A DNA stretch of 64,000 bases from a virus. Positions 16,874 through 25,139 of this stretch are shown here, one piece after another; positions within the stretch are counted from its first letter, which is position 1, and each line of letters starts with the position of its first letter. The notes under the pieces are model-generated. The model ran no database searches. It saw only the letters and a list, made by a program, of their open reading frames with translations, and was not told the origin of the DNA. The stretch spans positions 1 through 64,000 of IMG/VR virus record IMGVR_UViG_3300028831_000232. One strand, written 5' to 3'. Position numbers and translations under genes: made by a program.

Positions 16874-17530
16874 CTACTCCATGCAGTTGATCACGCTGCC
16901 CCAGTTGTCTTCTGACCCGAACAGAGACGGCACTGAGATGTCGATGGTGCTGATCTGCACCACGTCTCGGATCTGCGCCGCCCACAGCTCGGAAAAGACC
17001 CGGATCGTGTACATCTTGCGGAATAGGCGCTTGCCGGCGTCGTCAATGCGGTCCCCCGGCGTCCAGCCCAACAGCTGGCAGGAGCGCGCCCGCACGAAGG
17101 GAGTGACACTGCCACCGATGGAGCCGTACCGGCCGGGGAATTTGACCCACAGCTGGCCGGTCATGGCCCGGTCATGGTGGATGTTGCGCGCCCAGGTGGT
17201 GACCTGATAATCGAGGTTCATGGCGATGGGCCACTCGGTCACCAGGACCCGGCCCGGTGCCGGATCGGTGAACTCGTCGTCGGGCGGGTGGTAGCTCGCC
17301 ACCGTGGGCCGCACCTGGCCGCCCCGGTGCGCCCGGTCGAGCGCCTCGGAAATCCCGATCAGGTCGATGGTGATGAAGGGGTAGGTGACCTCCCGCAGCT
17401 CGGCCTCGGGAAAGCGGAACCACACCTTGACCGGTCGGCCGGTGTCGGGGTCGGCCCGCTGGTCAGTCACGGTGATGCCGGCCAGCTTGGCCTTGAGCAT
17501 CTCGTCCTCTTCAAGGCCCCAGCCGTTCAC
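16874..17530 (-). CDS. putative tail terminator/neck protein
   Basis: 218 aa from GTG at 17528-17530, overlapping the upstream TGA (GTGA) with GGGAG eight bases before it. The pattern FITIDLIGISEALDRAHR, then PIAMNLDYQVTTWARNIHHDRAMTGQLWVKFP resembles tail terminator (gp15-like) proteins, in which a nucleotide-sized beta sheet is followed by a helix of this kind. C-terminal half (LFRKMYTIRVFSELWAAQIRDVVQISTIDI) is conserved-looking. Position immediately upstream of sheath and tube supports a neck or terminator role; this is inference. Confidence 0.55.
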   Translation of the reverse strand: MNGWGLEEDEMLKAKLAGITVTDQRADPDTGRPVKVWFRFPEAELREVTYPFITIDLIGISEALDRAHRGGQVRPTVASYHPPDDEFTDPAPGRVLVTEWPIAMNLDYQVTTWARNIHHDRAMTGQLWVKFPGRYGSIGGSVTPFVRARSCQLLGWTPGDRIDDAGKRLFRKMYTIRVFSELWAAQIRDVVQISTIDISVPSLFGSEDNWGSVINCME

Positions 17531-17895
17531 CGACGGTGCTCCCACACCCGGTGCAGCAGCTGGGACCCGTAGACCCGGCCGGCCTCGGGGCCGTGCCGGG
17601 TGAGAGCGTTGCGGAGGAACCCGGTGGGGGCGATGTCCTCGGTCCCGTACTCCAGGTCGAAGTACTTCTGGTGGTCCGGGTGGTCCGGGGGCAGCCCGAC
17701 GTACTGCTCCCCGCCGTCGGCGTGGACACCGACCTCGTCAGCGAAGTCCTCCCACAGCGGCGTGACGGCGGCGTCCTCGCTCACGCTGTCGGCCAGATGC
17801 CCCAGCGCTTCCTCGCCGGCCTCCCGCTCGATCTCGGCCAGCTCCTCAGGACGAGGGGGCTGCCAGCCCTCCAGCGGATCGTTGACCTCGATCAC
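17527..17895 (-). CDS. hypothetical neck-region protein
   Basis: 122 aa starting at GTG. Acidic N-terminus (PRPEELAEIEREAGEEALGHL), then YFDLEYGTEDIAPTGFLRNALTRHG, which recalls the exEfGT-x-x-x-P-x-x-FLRpA end of HK97 gp10-type minor tail proteins. It lies in the connector block between capsid and sheath genes, consistent with a head-tail joining protein. Weak call. Confidence 0.45.
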   Translation of the reverse strand: MIEVNDPLEGWQPPRPEELAEIEREAGEEALGHLADSVSEDAAVTPLWEDFADEVGVHADGGEQYVGLPPDHPDHQKYFDLEYGTEDIAPTGFLRNALTRHGPEAGRVYGSQLLHRVWEHRR

Positions 17896-17930
17896 GAGGC
17901 CGCCATGGCGGCAGCAGAGAACATCCCGGT

Positions 17931-17982
17931 CCCCTCGTCTAGGCAGTTGAGGCCGGCCAGGGCGTCCTGACCGAACGAGGGG
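17931..17982. repeat. inverted repeat in a 90-base gap
   Basis: CCCCTCGT (17931-17938) is the exact reverse complement of ACGAGGGG (17975-17982), with a 36-base GC-rich loop holding GGCCGGCC and a small CAGG/CCTG hairpin. No U-tract follows on either strand. Could be an RNA structure or processing site between two virion genes. Confidence 0.4.
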
Positions 17983-17985
17983 AGG

Positions 17986-18222
17986 CTACCTCATGCTGTC
18001 GGGTCGCTGGTTGACCACCCATACGGCGAACGGCTTAGCCGGCGGAAGAACGAGGTCAGTCGAACCTTCGACCATCCAGAGCAGCCACGCCAGAAAAAGA
18101 ACCGGGGACAGGAGCACAAACAAGACCACCGCCACCGGCACGGCAAGAACCACGAGGAGAAGCCAGATGAACGGATGGCGATCCCAGAAGGTCGGTGCCT
18201 GCTGCTGCTGCCTGTCGGCCAT
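17986..18222 (-). CDS. small membrane protein
   Basis: 78 aa from ATG at 18220-18222, which has AAAGGAG six bases upstream (an in-frame TTG seven codons earlier lacks one). Residues about 15-50 (FIWLLLVVLAVPVAVVLFVLLSPVLFLAWLLWM) form one long or two short transmembrane helices; the polyglutamine start and basic end are likely cytoplasmic. Odd among connector genes; a holin, antiholin or superinfection-exclusion role is possible but unproven. Confidence 0.5.
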   Translation of the reverse strand: MADRQQQQAPTFWDRHPFIWLLLVVLAVPVAVVLFVLLSPVLFLAWLLWMVEGSTDLVLPPAKPFAVWVVNQRPDSMR

Positions 18223-18324
18223 GGCCGGCTCCTTTAAACGCAAGACTTTACCGACACCATCTTACGTCTTCGACAGCGGCAGGAACAGCCCGGCACCTGT
18301 CCGAAGTGGGACAAATCGGGGCAT

Positions 18325-18807
18325 TTAGTGTCCGGGCGTCGGCGGGAAGTTCGGGTAGTTGACCAGCTCCTCGACGGCGATGCGGGTGGCGTCCACGCCG
18401 ATGATGACCTCCTGGCGGATCAGGCGCCCGGAGATCTGGAAGCTGTTGACGCTCCAGTACTCCCCGTCCCAGAAAAACCGGTCCCGCAGGTGTCGGCGGG
18501 AATCGTGGGGGTCGGTCATGCCAGCGCGGGCCGCCTGGTCGGCCGAGAAGGCGACGTGCATGTTGCCGAAGGTGTAGAGGCCCTCCTCCCTCGGCTGCTC
18601 CCGGTCCTCGTCACGCACCACCGAGAGGACCGGCAGCTCGAAACCGTCCTTGAAGGCAACGTGGGTGGCCTCGTCGTAGATGTCGTCCGGCGCCGAATTC
18701 GCCGGATCGAATTCCCACCATGTCACGGTGGTACCGACGCGGCGCTGGTATTTGGTGTAAGAGCGCCGGACCTGATTCAGGTACTGCTTGACGATGGGGT
18801 ACGGCAT
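18325..18807 (-). CDS. hypothetical connector-region protein
   Basis: 160 aa. Begins PIVKQYLNQVRRSYTKYQRRVG with WWEFDPANSAPDDIYDEA; the second half (HLRDRFFWDGEYWSVNSFQISGRLIRQEVIIGVDATRI) is a beta-rich segment like head-tail adaptors that measure the portal ring. Located where head completion proteins are expected, between a repeat-rich fibre gene and the sheath. Start overlaps the upstream stop by one base. Confidence 0.45.
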   Translation of the reverse strand: MPYPIVKQYLNQVRRSYTKYQRRVGTTVTWWEFDPANSAPDDIYDEATHVAFKDGFELPVLSVVRDEDREQPREEGLYTFGNMHVAFSADQAARAGMTDPHDSRRHLRDRFFWDGEYWSVNSFQISGRLIRQEVIIGVDATRIAVEELVNYPNFPPTPGH

Positions 18808-19556
18808 CAGGGGGTCACCGGAGCTACCGGGCCGCCGGGGTTGATCGGCGGCTTGATTCGGATCGGCGGGCTGTGGTCATCGAATTCCTGGGCAATGTAG
18901 ATCGGCACCAGGCGGTTGGTGGTGCGGCTCACCCGGCGCAGCGTGAACATCTCCACGGCGTAGAGGCCCACGCCCAGCAGGGCGCTCAGCTCCTTGTAGT
19001 GAGCGTCGAGCTGCTGGATCAGCCCGAGCAGCTGCTGGTAGCGCTGGCCGGCGGGGATGTGCATCCCCTCGGGCGTGTCCACGTTGACTTCCTGGGCCGC
19101 CTCGGCCACCTGGGACCACAGGGCCTCGCGCACGGCCAGGATGGCGACGAGGTACTCCTCCATCGGCGGCAGCTGGTCGATGGTGACGGCCGGATACCGG
19201 TCGGCGGTGTGCATGTCGAAGGCGATCTCGATGAACTGGCCGAGATCGTCGGGGACGGTCGCCAGCGAGCCGGTGCCCTCGGCCACAAGGTCGATGCCGT
19301 CAGCCAGCGGCGTGCCGAGAGTGACCACCCCCTGACGGGCGTCGAGCCAGTACTCCCCCGAGCCGGGCGGGAAGGAGGCGGCCGGCGTCAGGGTGACCGG
19401 CGTGGTGCTCTCGACGGTGACCGAGGAGAGCGCCACGTTGGCCTTGGGCAGGTCGAAGCGCATCGTGGTGCCGTCACCGGTCACCCGCGCCTGGAATTCC
19501 TCCCCGAAATCCCGCGGGACGAGCTGGGCCTTGGCGGTGATCGTGGCAAGAGACAT
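18807..19556 (-). CDS. hypothetical head-tail region protein
   Basis: 249 aa from ATG at 19554-19556 (GAAGGGATAGCC ahead; further upstream the frame runs through the neighbour). N-terminal beta domain, then a helical region (MEEYLVAILAVREALWSQVAEAAQEVN, GQRYQQLLGLIQQLDAHYKELSALLGV) and YAVEMFTLRRVSRTTNRLVPIYIAQEF. No known motif. It lies in the connector block and overlaps its downstream neighbour by one base. Confidence 0.45.
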   Translation of the reverse strand: MSLATITAKAQLVPRDFGEEFQARVTGDGTTMRFDLPKANVALSSVTVESTTPVTLTPAASFPPGSGEYWLDARQGVVTLGTPLADGIDLVAEGTGSLATVPDDLGQFIEIAFDMHTADRYPAVTIDQLPPMEEYLVAILAVREALWSQVAEAAQEVNVDTPEGMHIPAGQRYQQLLGLIQQLDAHYKELSALLGVGLYAVEMFTLRRVSRTTNRLVPIYIAQEFDDHSPPIRIKPPINPGGPVAPVTP

Positions 19557-19558
19557 GG

Positions 19559-22500
19559 CTATCCCTTCGTCATCAGCCGGTCGTCCTCGGTCATCTCCAG
19601 CCTGCCATCTCCGTTCATCGGCCGGCCGTACGTCTCGGTCATGGCCGAGGTGGGGGTGACCGTCGTCGCGACCGGTGGCGACGGTCGCAGACCTGTCCAC
19701 ACCCGCACGCTGGCCTCACCCCCGGTCACGATCAGCTCGTCACCGGCCACCGTCAACCCCAGCGGCAGCTCGGCCAGCTCAGCCAGGGTCAGGCCCAGCT
19801 GGTCGGCGGCACCGAAGATCGCCTGGACGGCGCTCTGTGCCACCAGGGAGGCCACCAGCGTGTCCGAGGTGCCCACGACCACCTGGAGCACGAACGCCTC
19901 GGAGACGGCAACAGAGAGGCTGTCGGAAGCCGTCAGGGTCACGGCCAAAGTGACACCGCCGGCCACGGCCAGCTGGAGGCTGTCAGAGGCCCCGAAAACG
20001 ACGGTCGTAGCGGTGGCTTCGGTGACCGCCACGGCCAGCGTGTCCACGGCGTCCTTGGGTGTGATCCCGAGCAGATCCCTGACCAGGCCGATGTCGCTGA
20101 CAGCCAAGGCCAGAGCGTCCGATACCGCCAGTGAGGCCAGGATCGTGGACAGCTCCCCGAGCACCAGGCCGGCAGCATCGACCGCCGCCAGCGTCACCTG
20201 GATGTCCATGTCCTCGGTGAGCACGGCAGCCAGCTGATCGCTGGTGGACACCACCACGGCCATGCTCACCGCGGCGTCGTCGCCGGCCAGCGCCAGTTGG
20301 TCACTGGCCGCCACCATGGCGAACAGGGTCGAGCTGTCGGCCACGATCAGGCCCAGGGTGTCTGCTACCGCCACGGCGGCCAGGATGGTCGAGCTGTCAC
20401 TGGCGCCGGCCACCAGGATGTCGGTGGTGGTCACCGTCACGGTCACGGCCCGGCCCTCGGTGGCGCCGATGGTGAGGGCGTCGGTCGAGCTGAACAGCAC
20501 CAGCGGGGCCGAGGCGTCGGTGATTCCCAGGGTCAGGGCATCGGTGGTCGTCCGCTGGGCCTGGGTGGCCGACACCTCGGTGATGGCGGCGGTCAGCTGG
20601 TCGGTGGTCCCGACTGAGGCGGCGATGGCCCGGCCCTCGGTGAGCGCCGCCGCCAGGGTGTCGGTCGTCCCGAAGACCGCCAGGACGGCCGAGGCGTCAG
20701 TCACCCCGGCGGTCAAGGTGTCGGTGGTAGTGACCACGCCGGCCACTGTCACCGTGGCGTCGGTCACGCCGGCCACGAGGGCGTCGGTACGGGCCACCGT
20801 CACCACCGTGGCCGAAGCGTCCCCCAGGATGGCCTGGAGGGCGTCTGTGGCGCTCGCAGCGGCCAGGATGGCGCTGGCGTCAGCCAGGGTGACGGCGAGG
20901 ATGTCGGTGGCCGTTACAAAGGTCACGATGACCACCACCGAGGCATCGGTGACCGTGACGGCCAGCGTGTCGGTCGAGCTGAAGGTGACGAGGGGCGACG
21001 ACGCCTCGGTGATGCCAGCAGTGAGCGAGTCGGTGGTGGAGCGCTGGGCCTGGATGGCCGAGTTGTCGGCCATCGTGGCGGCCAGGGTGTCGGAGGTGCT
21101 CACGAAGACGGCCGGCGAGCTGGCGTCGGAGACGGTCACGGTCAGCGAATCGGTGGTGGTGCGCTGAGCCTGCACGGCCGAAGACTCGGTAATTCCAACA
21201 GTCGGTGTGTCCACCGTCGTAATGACGGTCGCCACCGCCGACGTGTCCGTAATTCCCGCCGTGAGCGTGTCGGTGGAAGACAAGGCGTTCATCACGGCCG
21301 ATGTGTCGGTGACCCCCACCGTTCCAATGTCCCCGGTAACGAGCGAGACGGCGAGGGCCGGCGACGCCTCCGTAATTGCTGCCGTCAAGGTGTCAGCCGT
21401 GGAAACGGAAGCGGCCACCGCCGATGTGCCTTCGGTGACGGCGGCTGTGACGGTGTCGGTGGTGGACACCACAACCTGCGGCGACGAGTTGTCGGTCACA
21501 CCGGCAGTCACCGCGTCAGCGGTGGAGACGACGACCACCGGAGCGGACGTATCGGTGATCCCTGCCGTCAGGGTGTCCGTCGTCGTTCGCTGGGCCTGTA
21601 CCGCCGAAGACTCAGTGGCACCGACGGTCGCCGTGTCACCAGTCGAAGAGAAGACCACGATGACCGACGCGCCTTCTATGAGAGTCACGGTCAGAGTGTC
21701 GTTGGCCGTCTGCTGTGCCTGCACTGCTGACGTGTCGGTAATCCCGGTGGTGACGGTATCGGCGGTGTTGACGACCACCACGATGCTGCTGGTTTCGGTT
21801 ATGCCCAGCGTCGGCGTATCCAGGCTCATCGGAGCCGTGTAATTGCCGGCCGTCTCGTATGTACCAGTGGCGAACGTACCCGTCGCCGGAACGATGGGAG
21901 CGGTGAAGATGGCGATGCTCGACACTTCGCCCAGCGTCAAGGCCAACGTGTCGGTGGTGGTCGGCTTGCCGAGGACCGCTGAACTGTCGGTGATACCAAC
22001 CGTGGGCGTGTCGGTGGTCGAAACAGTGGCAGCAACACTGCTTGATTCGACGATGCCGATAGTCGGAGCATCGACAGCGCCCGGCGCCGTGCTCTGGGCG
22101 GCGATCTCGTAGGTACCAATAGCGAACGTGCCGATGGCCGGAATCGGGGCCGGCGTAGACGCAACCAGAGCAGAGCTGTCGGTGACCCCAGCTGTCAGCG
22201 TGTCGGTGGTTCCGACTACCACCTTGACGGCGCTCGACTCGCCAAGGGTCAGCGCCAGCGTGTCAGTGGTACTGACCGGTGTGACGGTGACTGCCGACTC
22301 CCAGGTATTCCACTCGACAGCGCCGATGTCCATGCCGCTGTCGGTCGAGATCCGCAGCTCGACATTGGCCCCGGAGATAGCGGCCAACGTGGCGGCGTCC
22401 CAGGTGAAGGAGTAGACACCGTCGGTAGGGACAGGAACGGTGCCCAGCGTGGAGATCTTGGTGCCGTTCTCCCACAGTTCGACGGTGGCGGTAGGCCCGG

Positions 22501-23212
22501 ACGGTCCAGCCAGAATCTCGAACATGGCGAAGTCGCCACAGTTCTGGCTGCTACCGAGGTTCATCTGGACGGCGCCAGCGTTCACCGTGCCGTTGCGCCG
22601 CCAGATCATTCCCTCGTAGTTGCCGCTGTAGAAGTCGTCAAAGACAATCGTCTCGTTGGCGGCCTGACTACCGGTGTTCGTCAACTGCGCCGCACCGGAC
22701 CAGTTGGCAACGACGGCAACAACAAGCGAACCGTTGCCGACAGCGGTGATCTGACCGGCAGGGGCGGCACCGCCAGTGTTATTGGCGAGCAGCAGGTTCC
22801 CGGTCGTACTCCAGTAGGGAGTACCCCCCGACGTTGCCGTGCCTGCGTTGAGCGTCGGGGTACCGATCTCCCCGCCGGTCACAACGAGGACAGTGAGCAT
22901 GGCACCGGGGTAGTTCGGCAGTACCTGCGGAGTGACCTGGATGTAGCCAGTCCATCCCGTTGACGGCACGTTGGCCCACCAGACCGTCAGGTCACCGCCG
23001 ACGACGTTATTCGGCTCAGCGATCTTGGTGAAGGTCAGGGCGCCTTGGCTATCCAGTACGTCAACGACGGCGCCGTTGGAGTCCCAGGTGGTGAAGATCC
23101 AGAGCCGGCTGCCAGCTGGCGGCGTGAAGACCGCCGACTGAAGATAGGCGTAGACCGAGCCGGTATGAGGAGCGGCGAAATACTGACTGGTGGCATCGAT
23201 GGCGACAGCCAT
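19559..23212 (-). CDS. giant repeat fibre/decoration protein (about 38 x 20 aa)
   Basis: 1217 aa. Residues 1-230 form a unique beta domain with a jelly-roll look (FTPPAGSRLWIFTTWDS, WWANVPSTGWTGYIQV). Residues about 235-300 repeat a module also in the next gene (PTATVELWENGTK, EVGAVEWNTW-like). From about 305 to 1160 run some 38 copies of a 20-residue unit, consensus TTDTLTAGITDSSAVxAxVS, then a short polar C-terminus. No catalytic residues or membrane segment. Such arrays usually form extended beta rods, so a long fibre, whisker or capsid decoration is likely. Start ATG overlaps the upstream stop by one base. Confidence 0.6.
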   Translation of the reverse strand: MAVAIDATSQYFAAPHTGSVYAYLQSAVFTPPAGSRLWIFTTWDSNGAVVDVLDSQGALTFTKIAEPNNVVGGDLTVWWANVPSTGWTGYIQVTPQVLPNYPGAMLTVLVVTGGEIGTPTLNAGTATSGGTPYWSTTGNLLLANNTGGAAPAGQITAVGNGSLVVAVVANWSGAAQLTNTGSQAANETIVFDDFYSGNYEGMIWRRNGTVNAGAVQMNLGSSQNCGDFAMFEILAGPSGPTATVELWENGTKISTLGTVPVPTDGVYSFTWDAATLAAISGANVELRISTDSGMDIGAVEWNTWESAVTVTPVSTTDTLALTLGESSAVKVVVGTTDTLTAGVTDSSALVASTPAPIPAIGTFAIGTYEIAAQSTAPGAVDAPTIGIVESSSVAATVSTTDTPTVGITDSSAVLGKPTTTDTLALTLGEVSSIAIFTAPIVPATGTFATGTYETAGNYTAPMSLDTPTLGITETSSIVVVVNTADTVTTGITDTSAVQAQQTANDTLTVTLIEGASVIVVFSSTGDTATVGATESSAVQAQRTTTDTLTAGITDTSAPVVVVSTADAVTAGVTDNSSPQVVVSTTDTVTAAVTEGTSAVAASVSTADTLTAAITEASPALAVSLVTGDIGTVGVTDTSAVMNALSSTDTLTAGITDTSAVATVITTVDTPTVGITESSAVQAQRTTTDSLTVTVSDASSPAVFVSTSDTLAATMADNSAIQAQRSTTDSLTAGITEASSPLVTFSSTDTLAVTVTDASVVVIVTFVTATDILAVTLADASAILAAASATDALQAILGDASATVVTVARTDALVAGVTDATVTVAGVVTTTDTLTAGVTDASAVLAVFGTTDTLAAALTEGRAIAASVGTTDQLTAAITEVSATQAQRTTTDALTLGITDASAPLVLFSSTDALTIGATEGRAVTVTVTTTDILVAGASDSSTILAAVAVADTLGLIVADSSTLFAMVAASDQLALAGDDAAVSMAVVVSTSDQLAAVLTEDMDIQVTLAAVDAAGLVLGELSTILASLAVSDALALAVSDIGLVRDLLGITPKDAVDTLAVAVTEATATTVVFGASDSLQLAVAGGVTLAVTLTASDSLSVAVSEAFVLQVVVGTSDTLVASLVAQSAVQAIFGAADQLGLTLAELAELPLGLTVAGDELIVTGGEASVRVWTGLRPSPPVATTVTPTSAMTETYGRPMNGDGRLEMTEDDRLMTKG
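19790..22280 (-). repeat. tandem 60-base coding repeats
   Basis: DNA encoding the 20-residue units of the giant fibre. Units share a core reading approximately ACSGACACSCTGACSGYSGG on the minus strand but differ at many third positions and between copies, so the array is old rather than recently amplified, except for near-identical pairs around 21000-21200 and 21560-21600. Confidence 0.7.
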
Positions 23213-24039
23213 CAGGACCCCGGCCGGGCGCGAATGCGGAACTCCTGCTTGAAGCCGGACATGAGGTTGGCCGCCGGGGTCGGGAACGATACCCGGAGCA
23301 CCACGGCGCCGGCACTGGTCATCCAGTTGGCATCAGGTGCATCAGGGTCGTCCTGAATGACCGACAGAGCGCCAGTCAGATTGGTCTGGGTGAGGGCGCC
23401 GTCAGGGACCAGTCGGTTCGTGACCGCCTTGACGGTGCTGGAGGCATCGGCCATGGTGGCCGCCAGGGTGTCGATGGTGGTGACGGAGAGAATCGGGACC
23501 AGTGAACTGGCATCGGTAATCCCGCTCGTCAGGGTGTCGGTTGTTGATTTGGCAATGGGATCGGCCTCTGACGCGACCCACCGCACCGCTCCGACTTCAA
23601 TGGTCGCCCGCTGACCACCGGAGCCGCCGACCGTGCCGGTTATACGGCACTCGACGTTGACACCTGATACCGCCGTGAGCAGTGACGCATCCCAGGTGCC
23701 AGTGAGCATCTGACCGGTAGCCGAGGTGACGCTGGTCGCCGCCAGCACGGTGGCCTTGAGGACACCGCTCTCCCACAATTCCAGCGTGGCAGTTGGAGAA
23801 CCGGTCCCGCCATTCTTTCGCACCCACGCCTTGAAGGTCTGAAGTCCCGCTCCGGTGTTGAGCGTACCGATGGTCGGGCTGGGAAATGACACCCGTAGCA
23901 CCGAGGCAGTGATGGTCGAAGATGCCGTCAGCCAGGTGGCGTCGGGGCTGGAGGGATCATCCTGAATGGCCGAGAGGGCGCCAACGAGGTTCGTCTGGAG
24001 CAGCAGTGCATCGGGAGCGATCTGCTCGGTGGTCGCCAT
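23212..24039 (-). CDS. fibre-associated protein with duplicated, truncated domain
   Basis: 275 aa. Domain copy 1 (PDALLLQTNLVGALSAIQDD, LRVSFPSPTIG, then a PTATLELWESGVLKAT beta module) is followed by two 20-residue units of the same type as the giant fibre (TTDTLTSGITDASSLVPI), then copy 2 (PDGALTQTNLTGALSVIQDD, LRVSFPTPAAN) that stops where copy 1 continues. The stop overlaps the ATG of the giant fibre, which carries its own version of the missing module. The two genes look like products of recombination and probably act together. Confidence 0.5.
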   Translation of the reverse strand: MATTEQIAPDALLLQTNLVGALSAIQDDPSSPDATWLTASSTITASVLRVSFPSPTIGTLNTGAGLQTFKAWVRKNGGTGSPTATLELWESGVLKATVLAATSVTSATGQMLTGTWDASLLTAVSGVNVECRITGTVGGSGGQRATIEVGAVRWVASEADPIAKSTTDTLTSGITDASSLVPILSVTTIDTLAATMADASSTVKAVTNRLVPDGALTQTNLTGALSVIQDDPDAPDANWMTSAGAVVLRVSFPTPAANLMSGFKQEFRIRARPGS

Positions 24040-24054
24040 GGCCTCGTCCTGGGA

Positions 24055-24294
24055 CTACGCGACCTGCGTAATGGTGAAGTTATTGGGGTTGAGGCCGATG
24101 TTGATCAGCATGCTCTGAAGCTCACCACGGCTGCCGCCGACGATCCGGTACATGGGAAAGCCGTTCGGCCCCGTCGTTCCAAGGCTGACCACCTTGGTGC
24201 CGAGCGGCGCAGCAGCGGCGAGAAGCTGCTGATAGCTGTCGGTGGACGGGTCCATCTCGAAGTCGGCCTGATAGGTGCTGCCGTGCGCTCCCAT
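24055..24294 (-). CDS. hypothetical small virion-region protein
   Basis: 79 aa. ATG start with a strong TAGGAGG four bases upstream, which also holds the stop of the 17-residue ORF before it. Sequence TYQADFEMDPSTDSYQQLLAAA and NGFPMYRIVGGSRGELQSMLINIG suggests a small alpha-beta protein. No recognised family. Confidence 0.5.
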   Translation of the reverse strand: MGAHGSTYQADFEMDPSTDSYQQLLAAAAPLGTKVVSLGTTGPNGFPMYRIVGGSRGELQSMLINIGLNPNNFTITQVA

Positions 24295-24302
24295 GAAACC
24301 TC

Positions 24303-24356
24303 CTATTCAGGTTGACACTCATACCCCGCCGCCCCCATGCGGCAGGCGGCAACCAT
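24303..24356 (-). CDS. possible 17-residue micro-gene
   Basis: ATG with TGGAGG at ideal spacing encodes MVAACRMGAAGYECQPE and stops at TAG, whose bases form part of the next gene's Shine-Dalgarno (TAGGAGG). It fills most of the gap between two fibre-region genes. Could be a real micropeptide or a translational coupler; may also be chance. Confidence 0.3.
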   Translation of the reverse strand: MVAACRMGAAGYECQPE

Positions 24357-24368
24357 GCCGCCTCCAAG

Positions 24369-25130
24369 CTAGAACCCGTAGGCCATCCAGTTACATCGAA
24401 CCAATGAGTTTGCCAAAGCACCGGCTGTGTTTAAGCACCTAAGTTGGAACGATGACAGCGATCCCGCAGCATCGGTGACGATGGCCCACCATGTTCCGGC
24501 ACCCCCGGACGCTGCCACCACGAACGCTGCGATCAGTCCGTTCGGGAATGCCGTAGGAAACGTGACCGTCTGGTAGCCGTTGGCATCACTGGTGAACACG
24601 ATGGTGCCAACCTGCAAAAGGAAGGGCAGCGATCCGGTGTCCACAGCAGGCGGTGAACCCACATAGGCCGAACCGATATTGAGCACCTTCAAGTTGCGCT
24701 CGGTGACCCAGTTCGAACCGTTCCACGACTTCAGCAGTCCGGTGTCGGTTTCCCGCAGCAGCATGTCCTGCGTAGGCGAGGCCGGCCGCGCCGACGAAGT
24801 GCCAAGCAGTGTTTTCTCGTAGGCCGAGGCCGCCGTCTCGGCCAGGATCCAGGGGATGCCCTGGGCGTGCTGGCGAGCGGCGCCTCCACCGAGGGCCGTC
24901 TCCTGTCCCCGCAATGCCGTGACCGACGTGGCCGCAGCGGTGTGGGCCGTGACATAGACAATCTCGGGTGTCCCAGCCGTCCCCAGCGGGTCGAGAACCA
25001 GAGCGATGATGTCGGGCGACGCCACCACCGGGAGGTTGGCGAAATTGGCACTGTTGATCGTGGTCGCACCGATCAACAGCGGGTTGTCGGTGATCGTTCC
25101 CGACATGAAGTTGCGGCGCAACCGTGCCAT
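24369..25130 (-). CDS. tail fibre paralogue A (shared anchor domain)
   Basis: 253 aa. Residues 1-115 (MARLRRNFMSGTITDNPL, INSANFANLPVV, LVLDPLGTAGTPEIVYVTAHTAAATSVTALRGQE, ARQHAQGIPWI) are nearly the same as the N-terminus of the next gene, which marks an attachment domain. Then LLRETDTGLLKSWNGSNWV, a common fibre linker, and a distinct C-terminal beta domain (FTSDANGYQTVTFPTAFPNGLIAAFVV) of the type found at fibre tips. Likely host-recognition fibre. Confidence 0.65.
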   Translation of the reverse strand: MARLRRNFMSGTITDNPLLIGATTINSANFANLPVVASPDIIALVLDPLGTAGTPEIVYVTAHTAAATSVTALRGQETALGGGAARQHAQGIPWILAETAASAYEKTLLGTSSARPASPTQDMLLRETDTGLLKSWNGSNWVTERNLKVLNIGSAYVGSPPAVDTGSLPFLLQVGTIVFTSDANGYQTVTFPTAFPNGLIAAFVVAASGGAGTWWAIVTDAAGSLSSFQLRCLNTAGALANSLVRCNWMAYGF

Positions 25131-25139
25131 CTCACCCCC

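Noticed and set aside
17931-17982. tRNA-like sequence (CCCCTCG...CGAGGGG with discriminator-like A)
   Set aside because: The arms enclose only about 36 bases, with no anticodon arm or T-loop; kept only as an inverted repeat.
18262-18324. 20-codon ORF directly after the 18325 gene (TAAATG)
   Set aside because: Has no Shine-Dalgarno sequence and ends 40 bases before the next start; coincidental.
19790-22280. CRISPR array
   Set aside because: The 60-base repeats are protein-coding, in frame, diverged and contiguous, with no spacers.
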